Assembly: GCF_018873765.1 (NCBI RefSeq)
Contig: NC_057924.1
Location: 9,300,001 to 9,364,000, forward strand
Source of the DNA: Telopea speciosissima
Lineage: Eukaryota > Streptophyta > Magnoliopsida > Proteales > Proteaceae
Reading direction: 5' to 3'
DNA length: 64,000 bases
Within the stretch, counting starts at the first letter, position 1. Every line of letters starts with the position of its first letter. Below the pieces are notes generated by a model. The model did no database searches and was not told the DNA's origin. It worked only from the letters and a program-made list of their open reading frames with translations. Positions 45,701 to 57,782 of this stretch are shown here, piece after piece. Made by a program: the position numbers and the translations under genes.

Positions 45701-48700
45701 GACTATATATCGGTGTGAATGCGATGGATTCATAGTGTTTGATTGATTGACGAAAGAGATTCTCAACAAGGAATCCACTTACCCACGGGGAGAATATCTG
45801 GGAATGATTGGATGAAAATCAGGATTGTCTTAGACATGAGAGATCCTTATCATTGCACCTAGGCATTATGGGTTTTGGTGTACCAATGGTTGATGTCTCC
45901 TTGTGATGTAGTCCTAGATTGGTAGATAATACAACTAGGAGCCAGTAATCAGGATCTGCTATGAACTGGTAAATCGGGTAGGCCAAAATTGGGATTTTGG
46001 TCAATTTAGGGTTAGGGTTTAGTGGAACCTAGAGTTTGATGGTAGGGTTAGGCTAAGTTGATGTAGGGGAGTCTATTAGTGAAGGTTACGTTAAGTTTTA
46101 ATGGGGAAAGTGTGCTGAAATTGAATTGCAGCAATTTAGGGTTTTTGGAAAGAGAATAATGATGGAATCTAGGGTTTAGGGTTGTCTGTTGGGGTTATAA
46201 CCAAGATCGAGTTTCCCACTAGGTGTGAGGGAGATTCGGTCCAAGTTTGGGTGGATTTTGATGGCCTGATGTAAAGTTATGATGAAATCACAGAATTAGA
46301 AAGTAGAAGAATGAAAATAGAAACTTAGGGTTTCAGACTAACCAGTCACCAATTGAATATCAGATCTGGAATGAGAAGAGAAGATAATGCTTGCAGGCTG
46401 TGCTCCAAACCCAGATTTAATAACTTGAAGTAGAATTCAGAAGATGCAGCAGCAGGAACTTGAAGAACAGGCAGATCGAGTTCTCCAATGAAGCAAATCA
46501 AATTTCAAACACTGCTGTGGACTGATTCTTCTTCAAACAGAATTCGAGTAGCCTTCTTGGAGAACTGAAACAATCACCAGCTTTGTTGAAGATGTTCTTG
46601 AACCTTTGCAGAGAGATTCCAGTAATAAGATTGAGTCTTCAAGAGATCGGCTGGGCAGAAAATAGAAGCTCGTTGTGGAACTGATAGAGTGCGGGATGGG
46701 AATAGGACAGATATCTCAGGATTCTTCCATGCTATAAGCAAACTTTGTATGCATTCAATCGTGGGCTCAACTGAGCAATTACAACTATATTTATAGCCAC
46801 AATGGCTGGACATAGAAACTAAAATCAAACTTAAACTAGGACTCAAAAGTAGAACTAGGATTCAAAGCTATCTATCCCAATTAGGATTACAACTCCAAAT
46901 AGAACTCAAGTAAAAGACTGAATAAACTCTAAACCTAATCTCACGATTTAGTGCTGGTGTAGGGGAATCACTACACCTACACTGCTGCCGGTGTAGGGGA
47001 GAATCCCTACACCTGTGGCTGGGTTTAGACAGCCGATTTACATCACCCTGACCCACTTCCCCGCAGGAAGAATATGAGAGAGAGAGAGAGAGAGAGACCG
47101 TTCCCCGTAGGAAGAATATGAATAGAATTCCATAGACCTGGGTGGTGACAGATATGTGGGGAGGGGAAGGAGAACTGATGTAACAACAATGAAAATGCAA
47201 AAGGAAAAGAAGAAGTTCGAAGCTTCTTCTCTCTTCTCTTGGTCATTCTCTTGTACAACCGACTTAAACAAAAAATGAAATAAAAAAACAAGGATTCTTG
47301 ACCAAAATTTTAAATGCAAGGTATTCTGAGTGAACTTTTATGTTGAATGAACTTGAAAGAGATAGGGTCTCTGTTTCTGTTTTTGCTTTTTCAGTTGTCA
47401 TATGTTGTGGCAGTGACTCAACTCTTGCTGTTTACTTTTCATGATTTTTGGCGAGCCTTATTGTTATTATCTGCATTTACCATTAATTGTTAATGTTATT
47501 CTTGATTTGTAGGAAAAATGGATGAATTCTATAGGCTATTAATTTGTAGGAGAAAATGAATTGTTCTTCAAGCTTTTTTTGTTTTAATTTCTTATCATGA
47601 ACAATTATTAGGATTAGGCAAGAGAAAGTTAACGAATCAGTTCACCTCACTGAAAGTACTTAAAAGAGGTCTGTCTGATATGGACTTATTTTTGTTATCT
47701 TTACCTTCTCCTGTGGTGTAAAGTACTTCTATACTGTGTTTTTACAAGTATTTCTGATGGTTTTAGAGTTATACTGCATAGAAAAAATCAGTACCCCCAT
47801 GAAGAGTTGTTGCAGTCCATTAAATATTCTCAGGTTTGTATTATGAAATCTTCAATACCGACCTAATGCATAATCAAACTTTATACTCTCCTGTACTAGT
47901 CTACCTCATCAACTCTCCTATACTTATCTGTGGAAATATTCCACCTCCATCACCCCCTTATTTACCTGTCAGGAGAAAATATCATTGTCTGTCCACCCAT
48001 CCTGCCGATTTGACCAGAAAATGCACAGATGGCAAATGGTGATGTACTTCAGAAATACTTTTCTCCTATTGTCTCCATTTTCCAATTGTTGAGTGGATCC
48101 AAAAACTGATTGTTACTTACCAAGGTTTGCATGGGGTTGGGGGGTATGCTACACAATCTCTATTCTCTGTACTCTATCATTTAGTCATTGTGTACTTTAC
48201 GACTGTAAACTCCTTGTAACTAATTTAAAGCGTATTACGTATGCTTGCGAAGGAATGGAAAGGAGTCTTGATTGATGGGGTAGGCTTTCTCACTTAAGCA
48301 AAACGCCAGGCTTTTTCCGTAAAGCCAAAGTGCTTCCTATATTATCTCTCGTATCTCTTCTTATCTTCCTTATCCGATTTTCTCTCTTCCGCTTCTTCAA
48401 TATTTCCCTTATATTTTCTCCTTTCTCTTATCCTCATCCGCCAACTCTACAAGGCTAATTCTTCTCAATCTCCAACTGCACCCTTGCACGTATCACTGAT
48501 ACTGGCTGCTACATTAATATTTGTTATTAACTGCATGTAGTCAGCACCTCCCCTCCCCCAACCAAAAAATTCCATATCAACAATGCAGAACATGTAGTTG
48601 TTTTGTACTAGTAAATGAGTTTATCCCACCTTCATTACCCGCCTAATTTGTATATCTGGGAAAAAGGTGGTTGTTTCTGTCCTATCCTCAAACACATGGC

Positions 48701-49818
48701 AAAGGGTAGTAACTTCCTTGAAATACTTTCTCCTAATGTCTCCACTTTTCAATTGTTGAAGGGACCCAACAAGTGATAGTGGCTGTTACCCAAGTATTTA
48801 TTAGTTATTACATTGAGTCAATGCAGAACAAGGGAACCCTGCATTTCTGAGAGGCTCTCTAGGAAATAGGAATCTTGATAAAAATGAATGCATGCTTCCC
48901 CAAGTTGAGAAACTGGAAACACTTCTCTCATGATTTTTTACTGCGGTTTCAGAAAGTGGAACTTGTACTTCAATGAATGGTGTAATTTTATGGTAAAAGT
49001 TTATAACGATGCCTCATAATTTATTTCCATTTTGCGGTAAAAATGGCTCTGATCCCTCTGAAATGCCCTGTGCTTCTTAGTTGAGTGCATGCAATACCCA
49101 TATAATTTCCTTATACCCTGATGAAGGGTTCTACTCTGGCAGAAAGCTGGCTGCACATGCTGCCCAACAGAAGCAAGAGGAGGAGGAAGAAGAAGAGAAG
49201 TTAATGCTGCAGAAGGCTAGAGAGCTTGATGCCTTTGATCAGCAAAATCATGGTGCAGTGCCTCAATACAATGACAGGAATTATACCAGGGACAAGAATG
49301 GTTTCCATGGGGCTAACAGTGTGAAGGTCACATCATATGAAGAGGAAGCCCTTCGCAACATGAAAGCATTTTGGCTGCCTTCTGCAACACCGGAAGCTCC
49401 GGTCAAAGTGGAGGCCCCCTCCACTGATACTGTCTGTCCAGAAGGCAAGGAGAAGCTCAGGCTTAAAACCCTATTCCCCATCCACTTCACAGAGGAGAGT
49501 GGTGAGGAGAAGAATTACAATCCTCTGGACCGGAGCTTCATTTGTCCTAGCTGCAAGGTTACTCTGACCAACACACTGACACTCGTGGCCCTCAATACAT
49601 GTGGGCATATCTTCTGCAAGAAGTGTGCGGATAGGTTTATGGCTGTTGATAAGGTCTGTTTGGTATGCAACAGAGGGTGCAAAGAGAAGAATCTAGTGTG
49701 CCTGGAGAAAGGAGGTACTGGGTTTTCTGGCCATGGGGATCGGTTGGAGGCAACAGATTTTAAGCATTTGGGTAGTGGTTCGGGCTTGGGACTGGTGAGA
49801 CCTGCTGCGAAGACTTGA
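42753..49818 (+). CDS. NOSIP/CSU1-like RING E3 ubiquitin ligase
   Basis: Two exons, 42753-42991 and 49143-49818, join in phase (codon AG|A for Arg) to give about 304 residues, the length of Arabidopsis CSU1 (310). Exon 1 starts MPQRHSKNNNDLAFFTYDEK and carries the split U-box/RING half: CGLCLKPLIDPLCC followed by GHVFCKECILE. Exon 2 has an acidic coiled stretch, ARELDAFDQQNHG, NGFHGANSVK, MKAFWLPSATPEAP, a second zinc module CPSCKVTL, then CGHIFCKKCADRF and CLVC, ending LGSGSGLGLVRP. Both halves match the NOSIP family. In Arabidopsis, CSU1 targets the light-signalling repressor COP1 in seedlings; that role here is inferred. The single intron is 6151 bp, unusually long for this window, and contains a truncated Au SINE and a hAT end. 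Confidence 0.93.
44846..45320. mobile_element. hAT-like end inserted in a truncated Au SINE
   Basis: The Au SINE 3' end, gcgttcccagtgcacaaggc followed by tcccgtc, stops at 44872 where taagggtgtcaatttggg begins. The next 450 bp repeat gggac/aaccgga motifs like those of the hAT element at 5252-6091. Neither the right hAT end nor the other half of the SINE was found, so both are fragments. Confidence 0.6.
45610..45903 (+). repeat. Tandem duplication, ~80-bp core, ~213-bp period
   Basis: gaggtccttattgttgcagc and ggcattatgggtattggtgt (from 45637) recur as gagatccttatcattgcacc and ggcattatgggttttggtgt (from 45850), each ending with tctccttg. Confidence 0.75.
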
Positions 49819-50858
49819 ATCATGCAAAAGAAAAAAAAGATGATCCCGTGAAAAGATATTTGCATTGATGACATTTCGTTGTAACTTAAAATCTCCTGCT
49901 AATTACTCCTTTCATTTCTCTGTTGTGTGCAAGGTTGTACTATCGCAATGGGGTACAGTTAATGAGAGTATTTTTACCAAATGACATTCTCATATAGGAT
50001 GGTTAATTAAGAAGTTGTTAACTTTATTTTTTATTACTTGTTCTTATTCTCAAAAGTTATTTAACGCAATGGTAATCTCATCATTTCACATTGGCAAAAA
50101 CAACTATAGTTTTCAAAAATGTTCTAATGATGAGTCACTTTCAAGTTGTTTTGGAAAACCTTTTCTACTCATGACTAAAATTACTTTTGAGAGTAAGACA
50201 AGGCAAAAAAATAATTACTTTAGTTTTGTATATATATCTCTACTTTTGGTGGTGTTTTCGATGCTCTCTCATAAGGCATCGTGAGATGATGCCTCTACCT
50301 CTTGAGTAGAATTTAAATTCGACAAATCCCTCCCTCGACTCTATGGAACCTTACTCTCATCAGCTCTACGGAACCTTATTCTCATTTCTGGTTCTCTGAT
50401 TCAAACAATTAGATGATTTCCCTCCTTATGCACTTATCCGACTAGGTCGGTTGGTGCAACAATTCCATGAGGGTGGTCGGATGTAGAAGAAGATATGGGA
50501 GGTGCTGCGCCAATGGATGCGCATCGATACAAATCCCAAACTCGTTGTCCTGGAGAATAAGAGGTGGAAAGTCAAGTATCTAATTCGAATAGTAAGGATT
50601 TCTTTCCCTGGGCAACTATCCTTATCTTCAAAAGAAGCAGGATCTCTGGGCGCACCCTTCACAGTTCGTTCGAAGAGATAAATTACTTTAGTTTTGTATA
50701 TATATATCTCTACTTTTGGTGTTGTTTCCGACGCTCTCTCATAAGGCATCGTGAGATGATGCCTCTACCTCTTGAGTAGATACCCGGCCACCTAGGCGTG
50801 CTCACCCATTGGTCAAGACGCTTGTGTAGAGACTATGCGACCAAGTAGAGATCTCTTG

Positions 50859-50898
<40 letters not shown>

Positions 50899-51100
50899 AT
50901 ATATTGTTAAGATAGGGGTATAAAAGGGTTTTCAAAAATAATTTGAAAGTGATGTATTATTATGTCTATCATAAAATTGGAATGGTATGTACATTTTTTC
51001 GAGGACACATGTGAAATGACACTATTGCCCTCATTTGAAAAAAATGTTCTATTAAAAGGACAAAAAAAAAAGTTAAGATTACACATATACAGGCAAAAGT
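49819..51100. other. 3' flank of NOSIP-like gene with a 100-bp direct repeat
   Basis: A block starting aattactttagttttgtata at 50212-50309 recurs at 50681-50781, both ending gatgatgcctctacctcttg. The 370 bp between them carries no recognised protein. At 50785-50865 lies a half copy of the agatctctacttggt family (7832-7975), followed by an (at)n run at about 50863-50894. Confidence 0.6.
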
Positions 51101-51956
51101 TTATTTGCTTGGGCTACATGGTTTGGATGTGCACTTGGCATTGTTATTCCACCTGGAGATGATCCTTCCTTGCATCAGTTGATTCGTCAATGAGATTCAT
51201 TTTCTCCATCATATGATACGAAGATAAGGAGATGGATGATTTCTCATTGTACTTTTATTTTTTGGAATTTATGGGAAACAAGGAATGATGTGGTGTTTGG
51301 GCGTTGAACTTGGACTCTAGTGGAAGTAATTCATATGTCCCTTTTCGGCTTTCAATGAGCTCTCAAATGCTCAACCATCTATTTCTATCCAAGCGGATTC
51401 ATCAATTTTCTCCAATGTTGTATCATCCTGGACCACTCTTCCTCTTGGTGAGGTGAAGATCACTTGTGATGCCAGTCTACAACCAAACTCAACAGTCGGT
51501 GGTCTTGGTATCATATGTCATGACTGTCATGAGAAACCTCTTCATGTTGTGTCCATTCCCATGGCTTTCAATGATTTTGTAGATAATTGGCCATAAGAGC
51601 ATCACTATTGGAGGCTATTTCGAAGGGTTTTGTTCGTGTACAATTGGAGTCTGGCAACAAGAGCATCATCAATTATCTTCAGGGAGGTTTATTTTCTTCA
51701 CCGTTAAACCTCAAACCTATTTTGGAAGATATTGTTTATATGTCCTCTTGTTTGGAAACATATAGTTTTCTCTTTATTCCAATGGAGAATAACAGCTTGG
51801 TTGACTGACTCCTTGGCATGGAAGGCCCTATCGATGACGTGTACGATATATAGTATGACCTATTTCCGATCCATGGATCCTGGAGTTTTGTAATCTTCAA
51901 CCATGAGTTTCCATGTTACTAAATAAATTGCTATTACCAAAAAAAATAAAAATGTC
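51100..51956 (+). mobile_element. LINE 3' remnant with RNase H domain and A-rich tail
   Basis: Broken frames encode FWNLWETRNDVVFG, then KITCDASLQPNSTVGGLGII, and AIRASLLEAISKGFVRVQLE followed by SGNKSIINYL. This is the typical end of plant L1-type LINE polyproteins: a Trp-rich linker and an RVT_3 RNase H domain with the Asp and Glu positions visible. Stops and at least two frameshifts break it. It ends in an A-rich tract (ccaaaaaaaataaaaa at about 51937-51952), as expected for a LINE 3' end. The reverse transcriptase is absent, so it is 5'-truncated. Confidence 0.8.
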
Positions 51957-53324
51957 ACATCTTCCACAGTGCGCTGACAAGTGAAGTCAATTGTTTCACT
52001 ATGACATTTTTGGCCATGCTTTCATTCATATTGTTCAAAACATTCAGGGTGGAGTGAGAAATTTCACAAATTAAGATTATTGTACCAAATCTCTGCCCAG
52101 GTCCCCCTCCCTCCCTCCCTCTCCAGTTACAACTCCTTCTCGCCTGCATGCCCTTTGCTTCTCCATCTACGACTTCGGGAGCTGCCAAGGCTCCGCTTTG
52201 TGACAACTTCACTAGACGGTGAATTGAATTAGTTGAAGAGGAGGGTTAGTGCGAGAGATGCTGAAGAACTAGTGATGAAAAGCCTAAGCTTGAGTGTGAA
52301 AGGGGGTAGCTTTGTGAGGAATTCATAGCTTTCAGCGATCGCAACCACATCAAAGATGGCTGGAAAGTGAGCTTGCTAAAAGATGGGGTCAGGAGCAAGG
52401 GCAGTGTCACAATAGTTGGTCAGGGGCGAGTGCTATGCTGGCTGGTAAATTGATGCTACTTGTTAGCATTCTTGGCCACCGGAGATGGTCCTTCCTCTAT
52501 TTTTTTAAAAAAAAAATTTGATCTGATACCTCTTGATCGATGAACGATTCAATCGATATGAAACATTCTATGCAAATATGTTGTTTGATCGATTGCCTGA
52601 ATCTGAATCCAGGAGTAGAGGGGCCAAACATACAGAGGTAGAGTCTTCGAGAGCAAACAAGATATACAGAGTTCAAAGACCTAAGAGAGATTCGTCATAA
52701 GGGTTACTGTGGATTTTTTTATATGGGTAACTGATACTCAAGTGATGCTTTGCAACCCATTTTGTATAGTGGGTTTTATTTTGGATCTTTGGCGTTTTTT
52801 CTCATAACGAATACACTATGAGGAGTATTACTTGAACTTTTTGGATCTTAGTATAAGTATTCACGTTGAGTTCCATCTGGATTACAAAGGGCGGGAGGAG
52901 GCAGAGGGGAAGGGGGGTTGGCAACAAGAGTAGAGGTCAGGGGAGGACGTTGAGAGAGCATGGAAGTTGGGAAGGTGATGCAAAGGGAAGGGAGAGACCA
53001 CTGTAGATATATGGTACAGTGTTCTTGGTTTGTCAAATTTCTATAATATCCTCAATAAATTGAATAAATTAATTTCAAAATTGCATGCAAGTACTCCTCA
53101 TAAGACTCAGATTACTGTAACACCACCCTTGTAAAATGTCTCATATACTCCCCCTATTTTTTGTATTTTCCCATAATGTCCATCCTCCAAGGCATGAAAT
53201 TGCACACTGACCATGTAGCAAATCCTATCCCTATAGCTCGAGTTCATTTTTGAATCATCAAATACAAAGAGCTGTACATGGGGATCTGCTTCATATAAAT
53301 GTAGCATGCATTCACCAAGTGCCA
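51957..53324. other. Intergenic DNA, nothing recognised
   Basis: Contains a (ccct)n stretch near 52100. No coding or paired-repeat structure found. Confidence 0.4.
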
Positions 53325-53566
53325 CCAATGAGGGGAAAAAATCCTCTCCAATTCCCTAAAAGTGCAGTGCGGTGCAGTTCGGGGCTGATAACTCGACAAG
53401 TAGGAGATGCTAAATCCAACGGTGCCAAGGTCGAGAAAGAAAAAAAAGGGGTCAATCAAGCTCGACACCGTTAGATTTAGTATCTTCCACGTGTCAAGCT
53501 TTCAGCCCCGAACTGCACCACACTGCACTTTTAGGGAATTGGAGAGGATTTTAATCCGCCAATGAG
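53325..53566. mobile_element. Short MULE-like MITE, 226 bp
   Basis: Arms of about 58 bp: left aatcctctccaattccctaa followed by aagtgcagtgcggtgcagtt; the right-arm complement is nearly identical. The direct repeat ccaatgag is perfect at 53325-53332 and 53559-53566, and a ninth base differs (accaatgag, gccaatgag), so a 9-bp Mutator-type duplication is likely. Confidence 0.78.
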
Positions 53567-54348
53567 TGATGGAGCATGGTTCGTTCAATAGGGACAAGAG
53601 AAAAGAAGAGAGAGAATGCGATGGAATCTAGGGCTTGCGACACACATTTTCCTCAGGACTAAGTTTCTCTCCACCCATAGAGGACAGTTCACAAACCCCT
53701 CCGAGGGGTTTAGTATGTTCCCAAAATGCCCTCCCAAAATCCTTTCTCACCCTCTCTTGCCCCATGGTGCATGGGTTTCCACTCTCCATTCACCCACAGT
53801 GGAGGAAAACTCGATCCCTTTGGAACTATAAATATAGTTGAAAGTTCTCTTTTCCTTTTTATTGATGGGAAGATCGAGATCTTCCTTTTATCTCTAAATG
53901 TGGGTGAAGGGAAATTTGGTTCAAAATTTTTAAAAATAAATGTTTAAAGAAACATGTTCATGTCATTGTATTGTCTCCACACTACAACAGCTCTCGGTGC
54001 TTCTATACCGTAAATCACATATTTATCATTTTGTGCCGATATGAGACCTTTTTGATTGATTGTTAGATCTATTGATCTGTCTTTTTTTGTACGAAGAAAT
54101 CTATTCACCTTGCTGGATCAAAAAAGGCGTTACAATGTTCATGAGATTCCCTGGAAAGGGGGGCTCCCAGATGCAACTCAAAGGAATGGAAATGGCCCAT
54201 TTATAGATATTATGGGTCCATCCATTCTCAGACCTATTGATATGGACAAAATTACAAAAGGAGAAAGAGGATTTCAGAATGCAAAAGTACAGATCTATTG
54301 ATTACTCTCATCTTTAACTTTCTGGAGAGTTTTTGTTTATTATTTTTT
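53567..54348. other. Intergenic DNA, nothing recognised
   Basis: An 81-codon open frame at 54056-54301 has no family match that I recognise and no codon-level signal of being real. The rest is AT-rich. Confidence 0.35.
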
Positions 54349-54509
54349 TTAAGGGGAGGTTTCATACACGGTCGTGTAAACCGTGTATGTGAGAGGGTCT
54401 CTCACAAAGAGTTGAAAAAGTCATAAATCTCCACCCATTAATTAATGCTTTGAAACTCCCACCCTCTCACATATACGGTTTACATGACCATGTATAAAAA
54501 CTTTTCCCT
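54349..54509. repeat. Palindromic MITE, about 160 bp
   Basis: Left arm catacacggtcgtgtaaacc and gtgagagggt; right arm accctctcacatatacggtt and tacatgaccatgtat. The loop contains gagttgaaaaagtcataaat. Confidence 0.7.
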
Positions 54510-54647
54510 TTTTTCAATAATGAACATAAGAAAATTTTAAGAACAAAGAATATACAATGTGCATAACATGCAGAGTGGCAGAACCTCAGTTCACCTAGAT
54601 AGATGGTGAGCCACATTCATAGCAGCACCTCATAATTTTTATGGAAA

Positions 54648-54820
54648 AATGTTCTCTGCATTGGGGGTGCACGGTGTATCCAGACACATGGGGGTGGGCA
54701 AAATGACCGGTCAACCCCCCTTGAATGACCGAAATGGCTGTCCTATCCCGCCTTGCCCCACCCCACCCCATGTGTCTAGGCACAGCCTGCGCCCCCGTGT
54801 GCTCCCAGGTAGAGAACATC
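54648..54820. repeat. Palindromic MITE, family B copy 1
   Basis: Left arm aatgttctctgcattggggg and cagacacatgggggtggg; right-arm complement gatgttctctacctgggagc and tagacacatggggtgggg. A second copy lies at 57656-57782. Confidence 0.75.
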
Positions 54821-55390
54821 ACCCCGTTACCAAGTCTTTTCAACTTTAGAAATAAATTATTGAATGTCAAACAGAACAGGAAAACACTTTCATGGCCAAA
54901 TAATTGTCCTCAGATTTTGAATAAGATTAAGCAGCAACATAGAGAGTCCACGCCTCTACTGGGTTTGTATCCAATGTTGCTTTGACCCATGGAAGAAGAC
55001 TTCTGGCTTGTGTCTCCACCTCACCTTCCATTATACCATAATTTAGTTTAATAAATATAAACTAATTTTGAAAAATAACATAAGAAACCCACTGTTTGTA
55101 TCGATCCACTGATACAAGATCGGTTAGAAATCGATATCGATTTTCATCGATACCAATACGAATCCGCAGATCAGATACCGATTCCTCAAACCATGATTGG
55201 CACTGGAATTGACCGTTCTAATTTGACCAATCCCAATCTAACTGATTCTAGGGCTTTTCGATCCATTCCGAATTGGATTGAAATTAGGACTGTTGGAGGC
55301 TGATTCTGCTTCCTTCGGATCAACTTTTAACATATTATTGGCAAGAGATTTTTCTTTCAGTGGAATGTTGTTCTTGGGGGTAGATTTTTG

Positions 55391-55578
55391 GATCCAGATC
55401 TTCTACGGTGCGTTGCTCGTAGCAGCTTGTGCGGCGCAGACTGGGTCGTGCACGCAATGACTGTCTTATCCCCATTCAGGTAAGACGTTTGGACAGAGAT
55501 AAGGCGATCATTGCGTGCGTGGCTCAGTCTGTGCCACTCAGACCGCTACGAGCAGCGTGCCGTAAAGGATCTGAATTG
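55391..55578. repeat. Palindromic MITE, about 190 bp
   Basis: Left arm atccagatcttctacggtgc, gttgctcgtagcag and gcacgcaatgactgtcttat; right-arm complement tcagatcctttacggcacgc, tgctcgtagcgg and cgcacgcaatgatcgcctta. Confidence 0.75.
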
Positions 55579-55745
55579 CAGATTTTTACGTAGCTGCCGG
55601 CAGTTTTCATGTGAAAGATTATTCGCAAGATGGGCCAGAGATCAATTTGGTGCGATATGTTATTTTGGGTCATGCATGAGTCATGCTCATTACTTATGAT
55701 TCACTGCCTATCTCACTCTCACAGTCACAATTCACTGTTGCCCAT

Positions 55746-56169
55746 CACGAGAGTAAGGGTGTCACTTGGTCGGTTCAGGCCGGTTAGTTCAGATCGAATC
55801 AGTTTTGATAAGGACGAATTTGATTTTGGTTCGGTTTGATTTGATTTTGGATTTTTATTGGTTCTATCGCTTGATTTTAGTTTCGGTGTAGTTTGACTTA
55901 TAAATATGTATATAAAATTATAAGAAAAAAATACGATTTTTAATGAGATTGAGCTGGTATCGAGTTCTTATTTGGTTATATATATATATATATCAATTTG
56001 GTTTTAGTTCAATTTTCCACCCGATTTTGATTTCGGCTTTAGGCTAAATCAGTTACGGTTTGATTTCAAGTGTGCAATATTCCAGCCCAAAGCTGATCCA
56101 ATAAGGATCGATTTGGTTCGATTCAAACTCTATCGGTTTGGGCTTGGGTTTGACACCCCTACACGAGAG
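55746..56169. mobile_element. Non-autonomous hAT-like element, 408 bp
   Basis: Perfect 8-bp repeats cacgagag at 55746-55753 and 56162-56169. Left end taagggtgtcacttgg (55754), right end gtttgacacccct plus a (56161). The interior repeats ggtttgatttgattttgg-like motifs and has no coding potential. Confidence 0.9.
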
Positions 56170-57500
56170 GATGGACTTGGAAAATGAGTGTAACTTTCAT
56201 ACTTCTAATTTGATTTGAACTTTCCTCCAACAATGGAGTGCAGGGGTAAGAATGGAATCTGTGATTGCAACCAGAGAGGGGCTAATTGGGTAAATTCATA
56301 CGAAGAAAAAAAAAAAAAAAAAAAATCAAACAGCGCATCTAAAGAGAACAAGACATTTTGCCTAAATTCATACAAAGGAAAGTTAATCCTTATCGCTTCA
56401 TCAATAATTATAATAATAATTCGCTTAATAATTAATTAATTATTATTATAATTAGGCCGTTGGGCGACCCGTGCAAAATCCAAGCTGACTTCAGTCCACA
56501 AAGGCATAAAGGCACACGCCAAAGCAGGGCGTACAACACCATCTAAGGTCTGTTTGGATAGTTGATCCATTTCTATTTCTATTTCTATTTCTAATTTTTT
56601 TTTCTTGAAACTTGAGACTTTGAGAGCCTGGGACCATTCTACTGTCCACTAAATATTATTTATGCCCCCACCCCACCCTTTCCTGTTTCATGGTGTTTTG
56701 AATTCCCGGAGCCTCACAGGGCATATGATGGTGAGCTAGTTTGACAATCATTTTCTGATAAGCTATTTAAATCTAATTATATATATTTTTAATTTTTGGT
56801 AGGGGAGATATCTAAATCTAATTATATCACTATCATTATGATTAATTATTCTTGTGATACCATAATCATTCTTATTATGAAAAAAATAAAGCTTTTGGTG
56901 GTAGAAGATATATCACCTCTTAAAGGGCTTACTCATTGTTGTCGTGATCATTAGACTAATGGTTCTTCTATATTTTGTAAGGGAAAAAGATCCCCATAGC
57001 AACGGGCGATAATGTGGAAATCCTTTTAAGTTTTCTCATATTCCCTAATCAATAATTTCTCATGCTGTGATTGATGTGGTGAGAAAGATTCTTTAATATT
57101 GACGGCGTGAAAAAGCCTCTTATTTTTCAATTAAGAATTTATATTTGAATATATAATTGAAATGGACACTTGATTTTTCTATTATCAAATGAGTTTTTGT
57201 TTATTGTCATTTTGTTGCCACCAAAGAGGGACCGGGACAACTAATAATAAACTAAAGCTGGTTTGGCTCCTTATCTCATTACTATTTATTCTGAAAAGAT
57301 CATCCATGTGCAATTGTGGGCTGGATGAGCAATAATACATCCTTGGCATGGTTGGTTGTTAATGACTCATCATAACCACTAGGGCAGCCAACAAGCATTA
57401 TCCATTCCATTCCTTGGGGATAGGGGGTGGTGGGTTTTGGATTTGGATCATTGGATGGATGGATGGATGGATTATAAAGAATAAAGTTTGGGAAAGGGCT
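56170..57500. other. Intergenic DNA, AT-rich, no gene seen
   Basis: A short (ggat)n run lies at about 57452-57472. A gtctgtttggatagttgatc stretch at 56549 resembles a Tourist-type MITE end but lacks a partner. Nothing else recognised. Confidence 0.4.
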
Positions 57501-57504
57501 TGTT

Positions 57505-57782
57505 GTCAGGTTGGGTGGTCCTTACGCCTACACGTGGCTAATAGAAATGTGTACGCAAGCATCTAAGTGTGGAGTGGTCATTTCACTATCCAAAGTGAGA
57601 GGACATAGGGAGCACTATCAAGCAGTATTCTTTTATCCTTAATTTTTTTTGATAGAATGTTCTCTGTGTTGTAGCGTAGCTTGTGCCCAGACACATGGGC
57701 AGCCTGTGTAGGGGGCAGGGTGGTCATTACGCCCACCCCCATGTACCTGGGCGTAGGCTATGCTGCGACACAAAGAACAGCA
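57505..57782. repeat. Two MITE copies side by side
   Basis: 57505-57625 is a copy of the ccttacgcctacacgtggct family (see 41155). 57656-57782 is family B copy 2: gaatgttctctgtgttgtag with acacatgggcag on the left; complement gctgttctttgtgtcgcagc on the right. Confidence 0.65.

Larger units (their letters stand above)
42992..49142 (+). other. 6.15-kb intron of the NOSIP/CSU1-like gene
   Basis: It begins gtcggt and ends ctctggcag. Inside: Au SINE fragment and hAT end at 44846-45320, a tandem duplication at 45610-45903, a (ga)n run near 47073-47096 and a diverged direct repeat at about 47930-48130 and 48640-48790. No separate gene recognised. Confidence 0.7.

Noticed and set aside
46000-46960. 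Possible transposon body in the NOSIP intron
   Set aside because: The region has the look of dispersed repeat DNA but no paired ends, duplication or protein similarity could be seen.
50426-50779. Possible organelle-derived or coding segment
   Set aside because: The frame has a stop and no family could be recognised; kept only as a finding to check.
54056-54301. 81-codon open frame in intergenic DNA
   Set aside because: No recognisable domain and no neighbouring exon.
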